From assembly GCA_032622095.1 (NCBI GenBank), contig CP136069.1, forward strand, positions 119,898,126 through 119,962,125: a stretch of 64,000 nucleotides of DNA, read 5' to 3'. The stretch comes from Siphonodentalium dalli (taxonomy: Eukaryota > Mollusca > Scaphopoda > Gadilida > Siphonodentaliidae). Position numbers and translations under genes: made by a program. A model generated the notes under the pieces. The model made no database searches. It saw nothing but the letters and a program-made list of their open reading frames with translations, and was not told the origin of the DNA. Position 1 is the stretch's first letter; each line of letters opens with the position of its first letter. Shown one piece after another: positions 54,301-57,856 of the stretch.

Positions 54301-57080
54301 CAGAAGCTTTCTGATGGATAATATGGCATTCATATATTACGAGAATCAATGTGATTATCAGCTAGAGAATATATAATCAAAGGAAATGGATCAATTTTAC
54401 CAGAATCAAAATAGTTTTAATTCTTCTCCAATTTTAAGACCATGCAGTCCTGATTTTGGATCAATGCACACTTATAACCCCATGTACAGGCATATAATTG
54501 TGAAAAAAAGTTTGCACATATTTAAAATAACAAGAATTGAATCAGAGGTGCGGGGTCGAGTTTCGGTAACTATGCCAAACATAGGCTTGGATTGAAAATG
54601 CATTATATATTTATATTTGTTCACTCACAACCTTAGACACTCACCCTCAATATCGACCCCCCACACGTTTTCCTTTATCCCCTACTTTTCAATTCCATGT
54701 GCGCTAAAATTCACAAAACACTATATATTATGTGCTTAAAAAACAAAGGATTGTTATGCCTATACACCTGCTGTTGCTATTTCTCTTTGTATGCCTCCGG
54801 ATCATATAGTCAGGAAACTACTTAAGAACATACCTTCACACATCTCAGGAGAATGTAAGTCAACATCAGGAGGTCGGTAGAATCCAAAGGCACATGTCTC
54901 ACAGTTGATGCCTGTCGAATTATGCTGTAATAGATCAGAAAAAAGACAGATAGACCATACACAAAATAAATACCCAGATTATCTATCAGATTTTCTTGGA
55001 AAATTTGGGGCAGGGGGTCTATTTTTGCAAAATACAGTTCTAAGGTTTCAAACCATTCAATAAAAACAATTTGTGTTGTTCTTGAACAATACAGACTGAT
55101 TACTTTGGCAGTGTTCGTGGTGATGATGTCAACTGTAATGAAAACAGTCTTCATTATTATGAAGTGAATCTAAATCACTGGTTTCAACAAATAAACAAAA
55201 CAATTTCAACCTAAATTTCAGTATACCACATGTATAATTGACTGTCTTTACTTATATAGTCAATAGACACAGAATGGTTCTCATTGATTGGACCATTGCG
55301 TCACAAAAATATCATGCAATGTATTATTTCTTCGAATATTAAGTGCAAAAACAAGTTTTGTCCAGATTGTACTAAAAAGATAGAATTAACTCACTTTTGG
55401 AATTGAACTTCCAATAAGGAAAGAAATTATAACTATAAAACGACCTTCTCTCATTAGTAAAATGAATTTTTTTAAATGAGAAGATGTGCCTGATGAATAT
55501 ATATGTAAATGCATGTATGTATGCGCTTATGTGTATATATGCATGTAGATGTTTGGTTTTTTTTTCAATCTTCTGTGTTGTTGAGTGCCTATATTCAGTG
55601 CAAATATTAACTATTTGGTGCAAACTAATTAGAACATTGTCTAGTTTGAACAGTTTTATTTCTGAACTTTATAGCTAAAGATTAAAATTTTTTAATCAAA
55701 TAATCAAATTGGTAACAACGCAGACACACACAAAGCCTCGTGTCATTATTATTTCATTATTTCATTATATTATATGGTTTGAACCCCACCCAGTATGTCA
55801 ATTTTGCATAAATGCCAATTTTGTATAAATTTGTATATCTTCCATATTTTTGTCCATATTTTCCATTTCCAAATGGTGGCACAGGAAGACGACCATATGG
55901 TCATGCCACCACCATATGACATATTATTGTTTATTATTTAATTATATATGTGTAACACATTTTATGATGATATGCCATAATAAAATATTTACTTACTTAC
56001 TTATAATGTTAACCAGTCTGAATTTGGCAGTTCACATATTGTGAAATTCGAAATATGTCTTAATTACCTGACAATTTTGGCAGACTCCTCCACCATCTTG
56101 ATTACCATAGGTATCAATGCTTAGCTTCAACTGATCCACTGTTGCATTATATAAGCAAGTTTGTGAGTGATTGTAGCACTGGCATGCTGTCAAATGAAAG
56201 AATTAAAACAAATTCACCATCAGCAGACAGCAAGGCTGCAAATAGTGTGTCTGTCATTTGCAGAATGAGGTCCCCCAGAGGGTGAATTTAGTGACACTAA
56301 ACCGCACAGCAGGCTGGCATCACTAAATTCACCTAATTTTGTTGGAATATGTTGTCAGTTTGGGCATATATAGTGATATTGATCCATAAGCATCTGACTC
56401 AAAACTGTGGTCACGCAAACTTTTAAAGCAATGTTGCCAACTATAGTGTAGCCAAGAAATCGATGTTCAATGACCGATTGGTTCAAATATTGTCACAGGG
56501 TATAGATATGAAGAAAACAAACCTGTGGGACGCAGAAAATGCAATTTGATTGAATGATACCGTCCAATCAAAAACAACCACGAATTGTCATCCATGGTCA
56601 CTTCACAAGTCCAACAGGTATTCCTATTTTTGCATTTTGACCTCACAAGTACATCTGGTTGAGCTGGACAAACGGACAGACTGACAAAGTAAATGCAGTA
56701 TACTAGTGGGGGTATACTTAAATGATTTGTGACATCATGATCAGGAATCATGCTTCATGCTGATGCCTCAGGAAGCAAATGATTGAAAAGCACTAAATCA
56801 TGATATGTACGGTATATATCATATTATTGGCAGTGCAGTGTATTGTATTCTCATCAAAATAGTTACATTCACATATAAAGAGGTGGCCCTTCTTTGCAGA
56901 TTGCCATTTCTTCTGGACATATCCTTCACAGCATTTTTCACATTGTTCTCCACATGTGTTATGTTGGCAGTTACAAAGCAACTTGTTTGGCTCATCCCCG
57001 TTAATTTTATCACAGATATCTGCATGGCCATTACAGACGCACCTTCCACCAATTGAGACATCCTTGATGCTGTAAAAATA
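12158..57080 (-). CDS. LAMA5-like: Laminin alpha chain, alpha-3/5 class, partial short arm (11 exons, LE1-LE10)
   Basis: Eleven minus-strand exons join in the order 56867-57080, 56068-56186, 54834-54924, 48726-48825, 37522-37697, 32904-33041, 29324-29461, 24758-24892, 20137-20274, 16796-16960, 12158-12316. All have AG acceptors and GT donors and matching phases. They give 1573 nt, or 524 codons plus one base, with no stop. The product is a run of ten cysteine-rich laminin EGF modules. In the family this rod connects the LN polymerisation domain to the rest of a secreted basement-membrane alpha/beta/gamma trimer. The first residues (YFYSIKDVSIGG) are the post-LN linker of alpha chains. Ten LE modules without an L4 domain argue for the alpha-3/5 class rather than alpha-1/2. 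Four NxS/T sequons cluster in LE2-LE3. The LN domain and everything after LE10 lie outside the window. Laminin alpha is near certain; the class is a strong inference. Confidence 0.93.
12473..12937. mobile_element. hAT-like foldback MITE, full copy
   Basis: Ends CAAGCCTGAGTTTAGTGTG and the inverse CACTAAACTCAGACTTG. Long inverted arms carry 'gcagaatgaggtccccagag'. The centre (about 12600-12800) is shared with the copy at 36901-37354, including 'ccccaaattggcagatgac' and 'ttcccaatgggtgtacatca', so the two are the same element. It starts 156 bp upstream of the LE10 exon. Confidence 0.75.
13416..15405. mobile_element. piggyBac-like TTAA element hosting a nested hAT
   Basis: TTAA at 13412-13415 and 15406-15409; ends CCCTTTGAAC and GTTCAAAGGG. 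Without the nested element at 13558-14905 the host is about 640 bp, similar in kind to 17128-17869. No transposase. TTAA plus CCCTTTGAAC is typical of piggyBac-type non-autonomous elements. Confidence 0.75.
13558..14905. mobile_element. Non-autonomous hAT element (TSD CTAAATTA)
   Basis: Terminal repeats TAGAGCTGAAACGGTT / AACCGTTTCAGCTCTA with an exact 8-bp duplication CTAAATTA at 13550-13557 and 14906-14913, the hAT hallmark. Subterminal zones carry several AACCGGTT-type motifs at both ends. No transposase frame. A relative with different ends (TAGTGCTGAAACGG) is at 51044-52024. Confidence 0.88.
15680..15765. repeat. Small hairpin repeat ('gtgaaaaatagta' family)
   Basis: Inverted motifs 'tactatttttt.ctc' and 'gcgaaaaatagtag' flank 'gttttaaattt'. 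Similar short foldbacks are at 23905-23985 and 33110-33172. A short MITE-like family; TSD not determined. Confidence 0.4.
16352..16508. repeat. 50-bp tandem repeat, three copies
   Basis: Unit of 50 bp, about three near-identical copies (aaaataatcagtag, atactcaccatgtatatctg, gaaacttacttatc). On the minus (gene sense) strand each unit carries two sequences that fit the 5' splice-site consensus: TGGTGAGTAT and TAAGTAAGTT. It lies in the intron between LE9 and LE10. Confidence 0.9.
16796..16960 (-). CDS. Laminin alpha exon: LE9
   Basis: This exon completes codon 417 (A|AA, Lys) and encodes residues 418-471 plus one base. It is one LE module starting CSCDPAGSRIVTNICG, then a longer loop, CDCKQNVMGKSCEKC and KPGYWNQDINNPDGC. 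The longer 'GYW.....NP.GC' ending, in place of the GFxxxPxC ending of LE3-LE8, matches the penultimate LE modules before the L4/LIV region in alpha-5 type chains. Length 165 nt; donor GTGAGT, acceptor tgtttttcag. A 50-bp tandem repeat with splice-donor-like sequences lies about 290 bp downstream. Confidence 0.93.
17128..17869. mobile_element. piggyBac-like TTAA element
   Basis: TTAA at 17124-17127 and 17870-17873. Ends CGCTTTGAACCC and GGGTTCAAAGGG. Left subterminal direct repeat: 'gagaccggaataccggtcc' occurs twice (about 17140 and 17184). No transposase domain recognised in the frames it contains. Confidence 0.75.
18227..18795. repeat. Duplicated ~80-bp segment with TTAA element between
   Basis: 'ttgttgagtgatttgtgggt' plus 'aggaataaagct' and 'agtctagtcaatataccatc' occur at 18232-18306 and again at 18712-18780. 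Between them (about 18449-18562) is a small TTAA-bounded relative of the element at 127-386, with 'cctgtgccagtgcattctc'. Confidence 0.5.
20137..20274 (-). CDS. Laminin alpha exon: LE8
   Basis: This exon completes codon 371 (C|CC, Pro) and encodes residues 372-416 plus one base. It is one complete LE module: CLCAIHGSEGMSCDQETG, then CICKDSYFGLKCSSC and KDGYYNYPVC. It is phase 1 at both ends and 138 nt. The acceptor is ttctgctgcag and the donor is GTGAGT. Nothing is missing; cysteine spacing matches LE5 to LE7, which suggests serial duplication of an exon-sized module. Confidence 0.93.
21540..22720. repeat. 'aatccaagatggctgc' repeat fragments and degenerate ATCGAATC tract
   Basis: 21560-21660 has recurring 'gaatcgaatctcgat'. 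From about 22060 to 22720 units of about 150-170 bp carry 'gtcatgcaaagaataaaatc', 'caagatggctgc' and 'gccatgttttt'. Same family as 44760-45060, 46690-47960 and 57240-57580. Confidence 0.6.
24758..24892 (-). CDS. Laminin alpha exon: LE7
   Basis: This exon completes codon 326 (G|CA, Ala) and encodes residues 327-370 plus one base. It is one LE module starting CHCDPDGSESSSC, then CTCKQHYTGLKCNFC and AVGYHNFPQC, with eight cysteines. It has a GTAAGT donor and a tttacctgcag acceptor. At 135 nt it is one codon shorter than LE5, LE6 and LE8. An 8-bp-TSD hAT-like element begins 90 bp upstream of the acceptor. Confidence 0.93.
24982..25358. mobile_element. hAT-like MITE (TSD GTAACACA)
   Basis: Ends TAGGGCTGCAACGAT and ATCATTGCAACTCTA with exact 8-bp duplications GTAACACA at 24974-24981 and 25359-25366. 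Subterminal inverted 'gtatcatgatacat' tracts. A sister copy with a different TSD is at 31003-31357. No coding capacity. Confidence 0.88.
25720..25930. repeat. 'gggccataactctg' tandem motif
   Basis: 'caaagggccataactctg' and 'gagtcataactctg' recur several times. This is the left flank of the LINE; the exact LINE 5' junction is not visible. Confidence 0.5.
25940..26514 (+). pseudogene. LINE endonuclease domain, frameshifted and interrupted
   Basis: The first frame (25940-about 26350) shows GGVGIFVNEKL, then VASIYRPNT and GDFNIDL, the motifs of the exonuclease/endonuclease/phosphatase fold of LINE ORF2 proteins that nick target DNA. The N-terminal third with the first catalytic residues is absent. 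Around 26345-26370 the frame shifts; a second frame gives NFIETMFENGF, ITKPTRITDHSATLIDNIY and stops at 26512-26514, inside a perfect palindrome that replaces the expected SDH.P motif. The RT lies in a third frame. The endonuclease cannot be functional. Confidence 0.8.
26499..26592. repeat. Perfect 34-bp inverted repeat inside the LINE
   Basis: 26499-26532 is the exact reverse complement of 26559-26592, with a 26-base spacer. The arm begins ttttttatacttatgatcg and ends cattcggaataa. It lies exactly where the endonuclease C-terminus should join the RT region. No matching sequence was noticed elsewhere in the window. Confidence 0.95.
26622..28832 (+). CDS. LINE reverse transcriptase (ORF2 C-terminal part)
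   Basis: A 736-codon open frame; the frame continues a little upstream of the ATG, so this start is nominal. It copies LINE RNA at a nicked target. RT motifs in order: NYRPISILPVFSKLLEKL (fingers, about residue 280), QYGFRKNHST, FIDLSKAFDTINH (first catalytic Asp), GVPQGSVLGPIIF, SFADDTTLYF (catalytic FADD), then LGILIDENLTF and the thumb ending IYGLPIWG. The region after the thumb resembles the Jockey/CR1 C-terminus. No internal stop suggests a fairly young insertion, but the upstream endonuclease is broken, so it could act only if supplied in trans. Confidence 0.92.
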   Translation: MSKENTDKFKSILQQQDFRCVFDSTSPNQAYDNFLSIYLWAFNESFPLVRSRPPTKYIKKQPWMTKGLINSSLVQNKLYIKKLKAPCDNNAEKYKIYCRIYKSLIRKSKKLYYDNILHENRFDMRRTWVILKNALKVTNNTPKIPTNISYGNTIISQPEKIAQEFNDYFATIGQKTSDQVPCNIAMTFSDYLTDSNANNFFMFPTDTYEVLKLSNDITGKGTKDIDNLSSKLMKQTIPETSPALTHIFNLSFKQGIFPDRMKISKVIPLYKSESPDKITNYRPISILPVFSKLLEKLMHKRLFSFLEKHEILHKNQYGFRKNHSTIHPLMHLLDHVATNNDKPTKDSTLAIFIDLSKAFDTINHDILLKKLEHYGIRGVSNEWFKSYLKGRKQYVDCLGEMSDFAKITCGVPQGSVLGPIIFLLYVNDMPKCTSMNLLSFADDTTLYFSGHDRKELKKSSTAELKNIFEWCCCNKLSINATKSKFILIHPKGNEDKWRNFTLKLNNMELIRVGNQMREKSIKFLGILIDENLTFINHISMIQRKLYHTLYLLNKVKNFLPKKSRKTLYQSLIHSQLIYGLPIWGHSVHAGVLSTLQKRAVRIICNTKYRSHTEPLFRQENILMFKDLYTVNASVFMYNWSRNNLPKSFKNMFTYSLGVNTRQADKLRSKKARTCFSEVLPNHSFPKVWNSINSKIKKCKFSYTFKKLLSMELIGKYTQMVICANKLCYICSWQKST
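29324..29461 (-). CDS. Laminin alpha exon: LE6
   Basis: This exon completes codon 280 (G|AA, Glu) and encodes residues 281-325 plus one base. It is one complete LE module: CMCDPVGRTMDICD, then CFCGPLFTGTRCDQC and SPGFYNYPSC. It is 138 nt and in phase 1 at both ends, the same size as the LE5 and LE8 exons. Its donor (TACAG|GTAAGA) is followed within 14 nt by the antisense (ATCT)n tail of a LINE insertion, so intron sequence next to the splice site is mostly transposon-derived. Confidence 0.94.
29600..30070. repeat. Dispersed repeat ('gtggcaagtcgatgccgctt' family)
   Basis: Contains 'ggtcagctgaccacagtgtc', 'gtggcaagtcgatgccgctt' and 'gaagtttcaaatctctggga', also found in the same order at 52795-53410. 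Ends at about 30600 in 'ctatagtcccccaaaaataa' and 'ttttcgggggat'. A separate segment rich in 'atgtggcta' (30050-30540) interrupts it. Confidence 0.6.
31003..31357. mobile_element. hAT-like MITE (TSD CATACCTC), sister of 24982-25358
   Basis: Ends TAAGGCTGTAACGAT and ATCATTGCAGGCCTA with exact 8-bp duplications CATACCTC at 30995-31002 and 31358-31365. The interior is collinear with the 25-kb copy (for example 'attatctctcaagtttaca', 'agtttaaaatgaactct'). Confidence 0.85.
32100..32690. repeat. GC-richer interspersed segment, probable retroelement 3' end
   Basis: Composition changes sharply here. It contains 'tttcaagtcgatgtcacc' and, near 32630, 'gggctcaatcggtcaagccg' and 'ttttcgagtctataaaggat', which resembles the 3' ends of RTE-type LINEs and their SINEs. 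No open frame with recognisable domains. A short tandem is hidden in 'cgctctttaac' / 'cgctccttaat'. Confidence 0.4.
32904..33041 (-). CDS. Laminin alpha exon: LE5
   Basis: This exon completes codon 234 (T|TA, Leu) and encodes residues 235-279 plus one base. It is a single complete LE module with eight cysteines, starting CRCNAQGSMHNVCD and ending ACLLGFFGFPDCT. It enters and leaves in phase 1, the one-exon-per-module pattern shared with the next four exons. The acceptor is ctctattgcag and the donor is GTTTGT, a weaker donor than its neighbours. Length 138 nt. Confidence 0.93.
34325..34552. mobile_element. Foldback MITE with TA duplication (mariner-like), copy 1
   Basis: Near-complete inverted repeat of 228 bp flanked by TA (34323-34324, 34553-34554). 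Ends CAGTAATGCCCTAA / inverse; arms include 'accacagcagaattatgggt' and 'aacttttcaggattta'. A shorter copy is at 44281-44443. Confidence 0.85.
35409..36830. repeat. 56-bp satellite, about 23 copies, with a decayed 3' end
   Basis: Monomer atcactccctgttagttata + tcagtacatatatacaggtg + atgtatacaggcatta, period 56. Copies differ mainly at 'cagtaca'/'cagtgca'. From about 36690 the unit shortens to 29 bp and then to a 13-bp unit (caggtgatgtata). The right edge runs into a hAT-like element at 36901. Confidence 0.95.
36901..37354. mobile_element. hAT-like foldback MITE (TSD CCTGCGTC)
   Basis: Exact 8-bp duplications CCTGCGTC at 36893-36900 and 37355-37362. Ends CATGCCTGAGTTTAGTG and CTAAACTCAGACTTG. 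Interior shared with 12473-12937. Located 168 bp from the LE4 exon donor. Confidence 0.85.
37522..37697 (-). CDS. Laminin alpha exon: end of LE3 and all of LE4
   Basis: This exon supplies the last base of codon 175 (AG|G, Arg) and residues 176-233, then the first base of codon 234. It reads CSRGFHSYPDC to finish LE3. LE4 follows as CDCDVTGSVGDIC, then CPCKLGYGGPRCDRC and EEYYGFPGC, with all eight cysteines present. The acceptor follows a strong CT tract (ttctctttctctctcag). The donor is GTGAGC. Length 176 nt. 'C..GY.G.RCD.C..GYYGFP.C' is the classic LE consensus. Confidence 0.94.
38212..38483. mobile_element. Foldback MITE nested in the 38-kb element
   Basis: Ends CGCCCTGTC / GATAGGGCG with TA on both sides (probable TSD). 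Arms include 'caggtccggttccgtgg' / 'ccacggaaccggacctg' and 'agcatttccatatatg' / 'catatatggaaatgct'. Confidence 0.65.
38675..39158. mobile_element. Inverted-repeat MITE (AAAGGTACTCAACC ends)
   Basis: Ends AAAGGTACTCAACC and GGTTGAGTACCTTT, with AATATTT on each side as a likely duplication. A half copy follows at 39170-39420 and a further full copy is at 49071-49532. Shared interior phrases: 'tttgattcgagtc.aggaac', 'gatatcgatttt'. Confidence 0.65.
40243..44157. repeat. 23-bp satellite, about 170 copies, two monomer variants
   Basis: Monomer cagttctggtataatacata + caa or cat, period 23, with almost no other variation (rare exceptions near 40699, 40826, 41351 and 43737). Monomers are of two kinds, ending CAACAG or CATCAG. 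Because 23 is not a multiple of three, the minus strand is open in several frames (MYYTRT, PELLYVLYQN); these are not genes. The array fills much of the LE4-LE3 intron. Confidence 0.97.
44281..44443. mobile_element. Foldback MITE with TA duplication, copy 2
   Basis: 163-bp near-perfect inverted repeat, ends CAGTAATGCCCTAAGTAATG / inverse, flanked by TA (44279-44280, 44444-44445). The loop is shorter than in the copy at 34325-34552 but the arms match. Confidence 0.88.
44760..45060. repeat. 'aatccaagatggctgc' family fragment
   Basis: Two units with 'tttagt.atgcaaag', 'caagatggctgctg' or 'caagatggcttctg', and 'gccatgtttttt'. Same family as 22060-22720 and 46690-47960. Confidence 0.6.
45976..46229. 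mobile_element. Compact hAT-like foldback MITE (TSD ATTATATT)
   Basis: Exact 8-bp duplications ATTATATT at 45968-45975 and 46230-46237. Ends CAAGCC / GGCTTG. The whole 254 bp folds back, and each arm contains a second inverted repeat (ctagcatcaccaaattcacc / ggtgaatttggtgatgctag), giving a nested palindrome. No unique interior. Confidence 0.9.
46690..47960. repeat. ~155-bp tandem-like array with 'caagatggctgctggcggcc'
   Basis: About eight units, each with 'ggatttagtcatgcaaagag', 'taaaatccaagatggctgc', 'gccatgtttt', 'cccatctacatgtcaat' and 'atgatgatccgacc'. Units are diverged but collinear. Not coding. Confidence 0.8.
48726..48825 (-). CDS. Laminin alpha exon: first part of LE3
   Basis: This exon completes codon 142 (G|AA, Glu), encodes residues 143-174, and ends with AG of codon 175. 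It reads CSCNDTVSSTGDCVDETG, then CVCRERYSGDLCD, giving the first six cysteines of LE3. It leaves in phase 2, so the last two cysteines come from the next exon across an 11.0-kb intron, the largest in the window, which contains both the 56-bp intron neighbours and the whole 23-bp satellite. NDT is a potential glycosylation sequon. Length 100 nt; donor GTAAGC-like, acceptor tgtag. Confidence 0.92.
49071..49532. mobile_element. Inverted-repeat MITE (AAAGGTACTCAA ends), second locus
   Basis: Ends AAAGGTACTCAATCCGATCA and the inverse around 49510-49532. Interior matches 38675-39158 and the half copy at 39170-39420 ('caacattttgttcaac', 'tggataactcta'). TSD not clear. Confidence 0.65.
50260..50853. 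mobile_element. hAT-like foldback MITE (TSD CCTGTGTT), middle level of the nest
   Basis: Exact 8-bp duplications CCTGTGTT at 50252-50259 and 50854-50861. Ends CAAGCCTTGAAATA / inverse, as in 45976-46229. The copy has lost part of its arms and is split by 50343-50804. Confidence 0.85.
50343..50804. mobile_element. Inverted-repeat MITE (CAGGGTTTCCGCTA ends), inner level of the nest
   Basis: Ends CAGGGTTTCCGCTA and TAGCGGAAACCCTG; CCTCTGG duplicated at 50336-50342 and 50805-50811. Contains 'ggggaatggggccggtag' and an inverted partner 'gaacggggccgtcaaggg'. A single related end is at about 46312. Confidence 0.75.
51044..52024. mobile_element. Non-autonomous hAT element (TSD ATAATTGT)
   Basis: Ends TAGTGCTGAAACGG / CCGTTTCAGCACTA with exact 8-bp duplications ATAATTGT at 51036-51043 and 52025-52032. 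Subterminal AACCGGTT-like motifs as in 13558-14905. It inserted 17 bp from the end of the 49878-51026 element. No transposase. Confidence 0.88.
52795..53410. repeat. Dispersed repeat, sister of 29600-30070
   Basis: Two to three internal subunits with 'ttttccgtcatctatatac', 'atgttgcacatct' and 'gttgaaattttcgaagtcg', ending 'ctatagtcccccgaaaata' and 'tttttcggggga'. Same family and order as near 29.6-30.6 kb. Confidence 0.65.
53432..53801. mobile_element. TTAA-flanked MITE (AGGGGTACTGTAGACTAAAT ends)
   Basis: TTAA at 53428-53431 and 53802-53805; ends AGGGGTACTGTAGACTAAAT and the inverse around 53781-53801. A central palindrome at about 53585-53637 (attataatgaaaatga...tcattttcattataat). piggyBac-type target. 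Confidence 0.8.
54834..54924 (-). CDS. Laminin alpha exon: second half of LE2
   Basis: This exon encodes residues 112-141 and the first base of codon 142. It starts HNSTGINCETCAFGFYRP and ends HSPEMCE before a GTATGT donor. It supplies cysteines 6 to 8 of LE2; the 'TGINCE.C..GFYRP' pattern is typical of that half-module. The NST sequon is a third potential glycosylation site. The acceptor is a pyrimidine-rich tract ending in attacag. The exon is 91 nt, entering in phase 0 and leaving in phase 1. A 6.0-kb intron full of transposons follows. Confidence 0.92.
55840..56004 (+). mobile_element. LINE 3' end fragment with (ACTT)n tail
   Basis: 'ggcacaggaagacgaccata' and 'tggtcatgcc' match in order the 3' UTR of the LINE at about 29185-29215; the fragment ends 'aataaaatatttacttactt' plus acttacttat. 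Severely 5'-truncated, no coding sequence. Confidence 0.6.
56068..56186 (-). CDS. Laminin alpha exon: first half of LE2
   Basis: This exon completes codon 72 (T|CA, Ser) and encodes residues 73-111, starting CQCYNHSQTCLYNATVD and ending GGGVCQNCQ in phase 0 at a GTAATT donor. LE2 of alpha chains has a long insert between cysteines 3 and 4 and the 'GGGVC..C' motif seen here. Two potential N-glycosylation sequons, NHS and NAT, lie in the insert. LE2 is split over two exons, unlike most later modules. Length 119 nt; the intron to LE1 is 680 bp. Confidence 0.93.
56242..56333. repeat. Half copy of hAT-like foldback family
   Basis: 'gtgtgtctgtcatttgcaga' then 'atgaggtccc', 'gggtgaatttagtgacacta' and the inverse 'catcactaaattcacct'. 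One arm only. It lies in the LE1-LE2 intron, 56 bp from the LE2 acceptor. Confidence 0.65.
56867..57080 (-). CDS. Laminin alpha exon: post-LN linker and LE1
   Basis: This exon encodes residues 1-71 of the visible chain plus the first base of codon 72. It opens in phase 0 after the acceptor tctattgcag and ends at a GTAACT donor. It starts YFYSIKDVSIGG and continues RCVCNGHADICD, then CQHNTCGEQCEKCCEGY and a KKW motif. The CC pair and the 'Q.HNTCG' string are signatures of the first LE module of laminin alpha chains, where the linker joins the LN domain to LE1. The LN exon should therefore lie at higher coordinates; I found no convincing LN exon up to 64000. The exon is 214 nt. Confidence 0.95.
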
Positions 57081-57239
57081 CTGCAATAGAATAAAGACAG
57101 CTTGAATTGCATGTTTTAGAAATCTTGTTTAAAAATGCCAATAACTTGCCAATAAAAATATTATTTAATTGCGAAATATATAGAGGATCTCCAATGAGTT
57201 ATGTTGGGATATAAGATTTTATGAAATGAGTTTGATAAA

Positions 57240-57580
57240 TTTGATTCACAACGAGTCGTAGATGCTCTGTAGGGCGTGATTAATGATTTAGTGATACAGC
57301 CATGTTTTTCATCTAAAATCATTCAAATGTGATAGCGTCCATCTAGAGGTGATCCTAAACAAGCCTGTAAAGTTTCAAAACAATTCTCCAATAAATGTGG
57401 GCTTTCACATTTGAAATCCAATATGGCTGCTGGCGGCCATGTTTTTTTTTTTTAACAAATTTCGGGAAAAACAGGAGGCTCCCATCATGAAGTTTGGTGA
57501 CGATTGAATGAGAAATTTTTACAGTGCCTTGTTTTAAAAATGGTGGCCATGTTGGGCGCCATCTTGTTTCGTGTCTATGC
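57240..57580. repeat. 'aatccaatatggctgctggc' family fragment
   Basis: Two diverged units with 'agtgatacagccatgttttt', 'aatccaatatggctgctggc' and 'tgaagtttggtgacgat'. Same family as 46690-47960, in the intron upstream of LE1. Confidence 0.6.
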
Positions 57581-57856
57581 AGCCAGATTTATTTTGTGTT
57601 AACATTGCTTAAAAGTTGAGGGACATAATAAGGAAGAAAATGAGTGGGTTGAAGTTAAGTCCTGTGGTGTGGGGTGTAGCATTACCCTGTTTCAGAGTAT
57701 TATATTTATGTTTTCATTGCAACTCGTGACCTTTTTACTTCTGGTGACGTCGTCAATTACAAATTCAGAATTATTGCTACCGGTGGATAGAGTATCCCGA
57801 TACATACAAAATGACACATTTCCTGTTAGAATCCAATCAAAATGACATCTCATATA

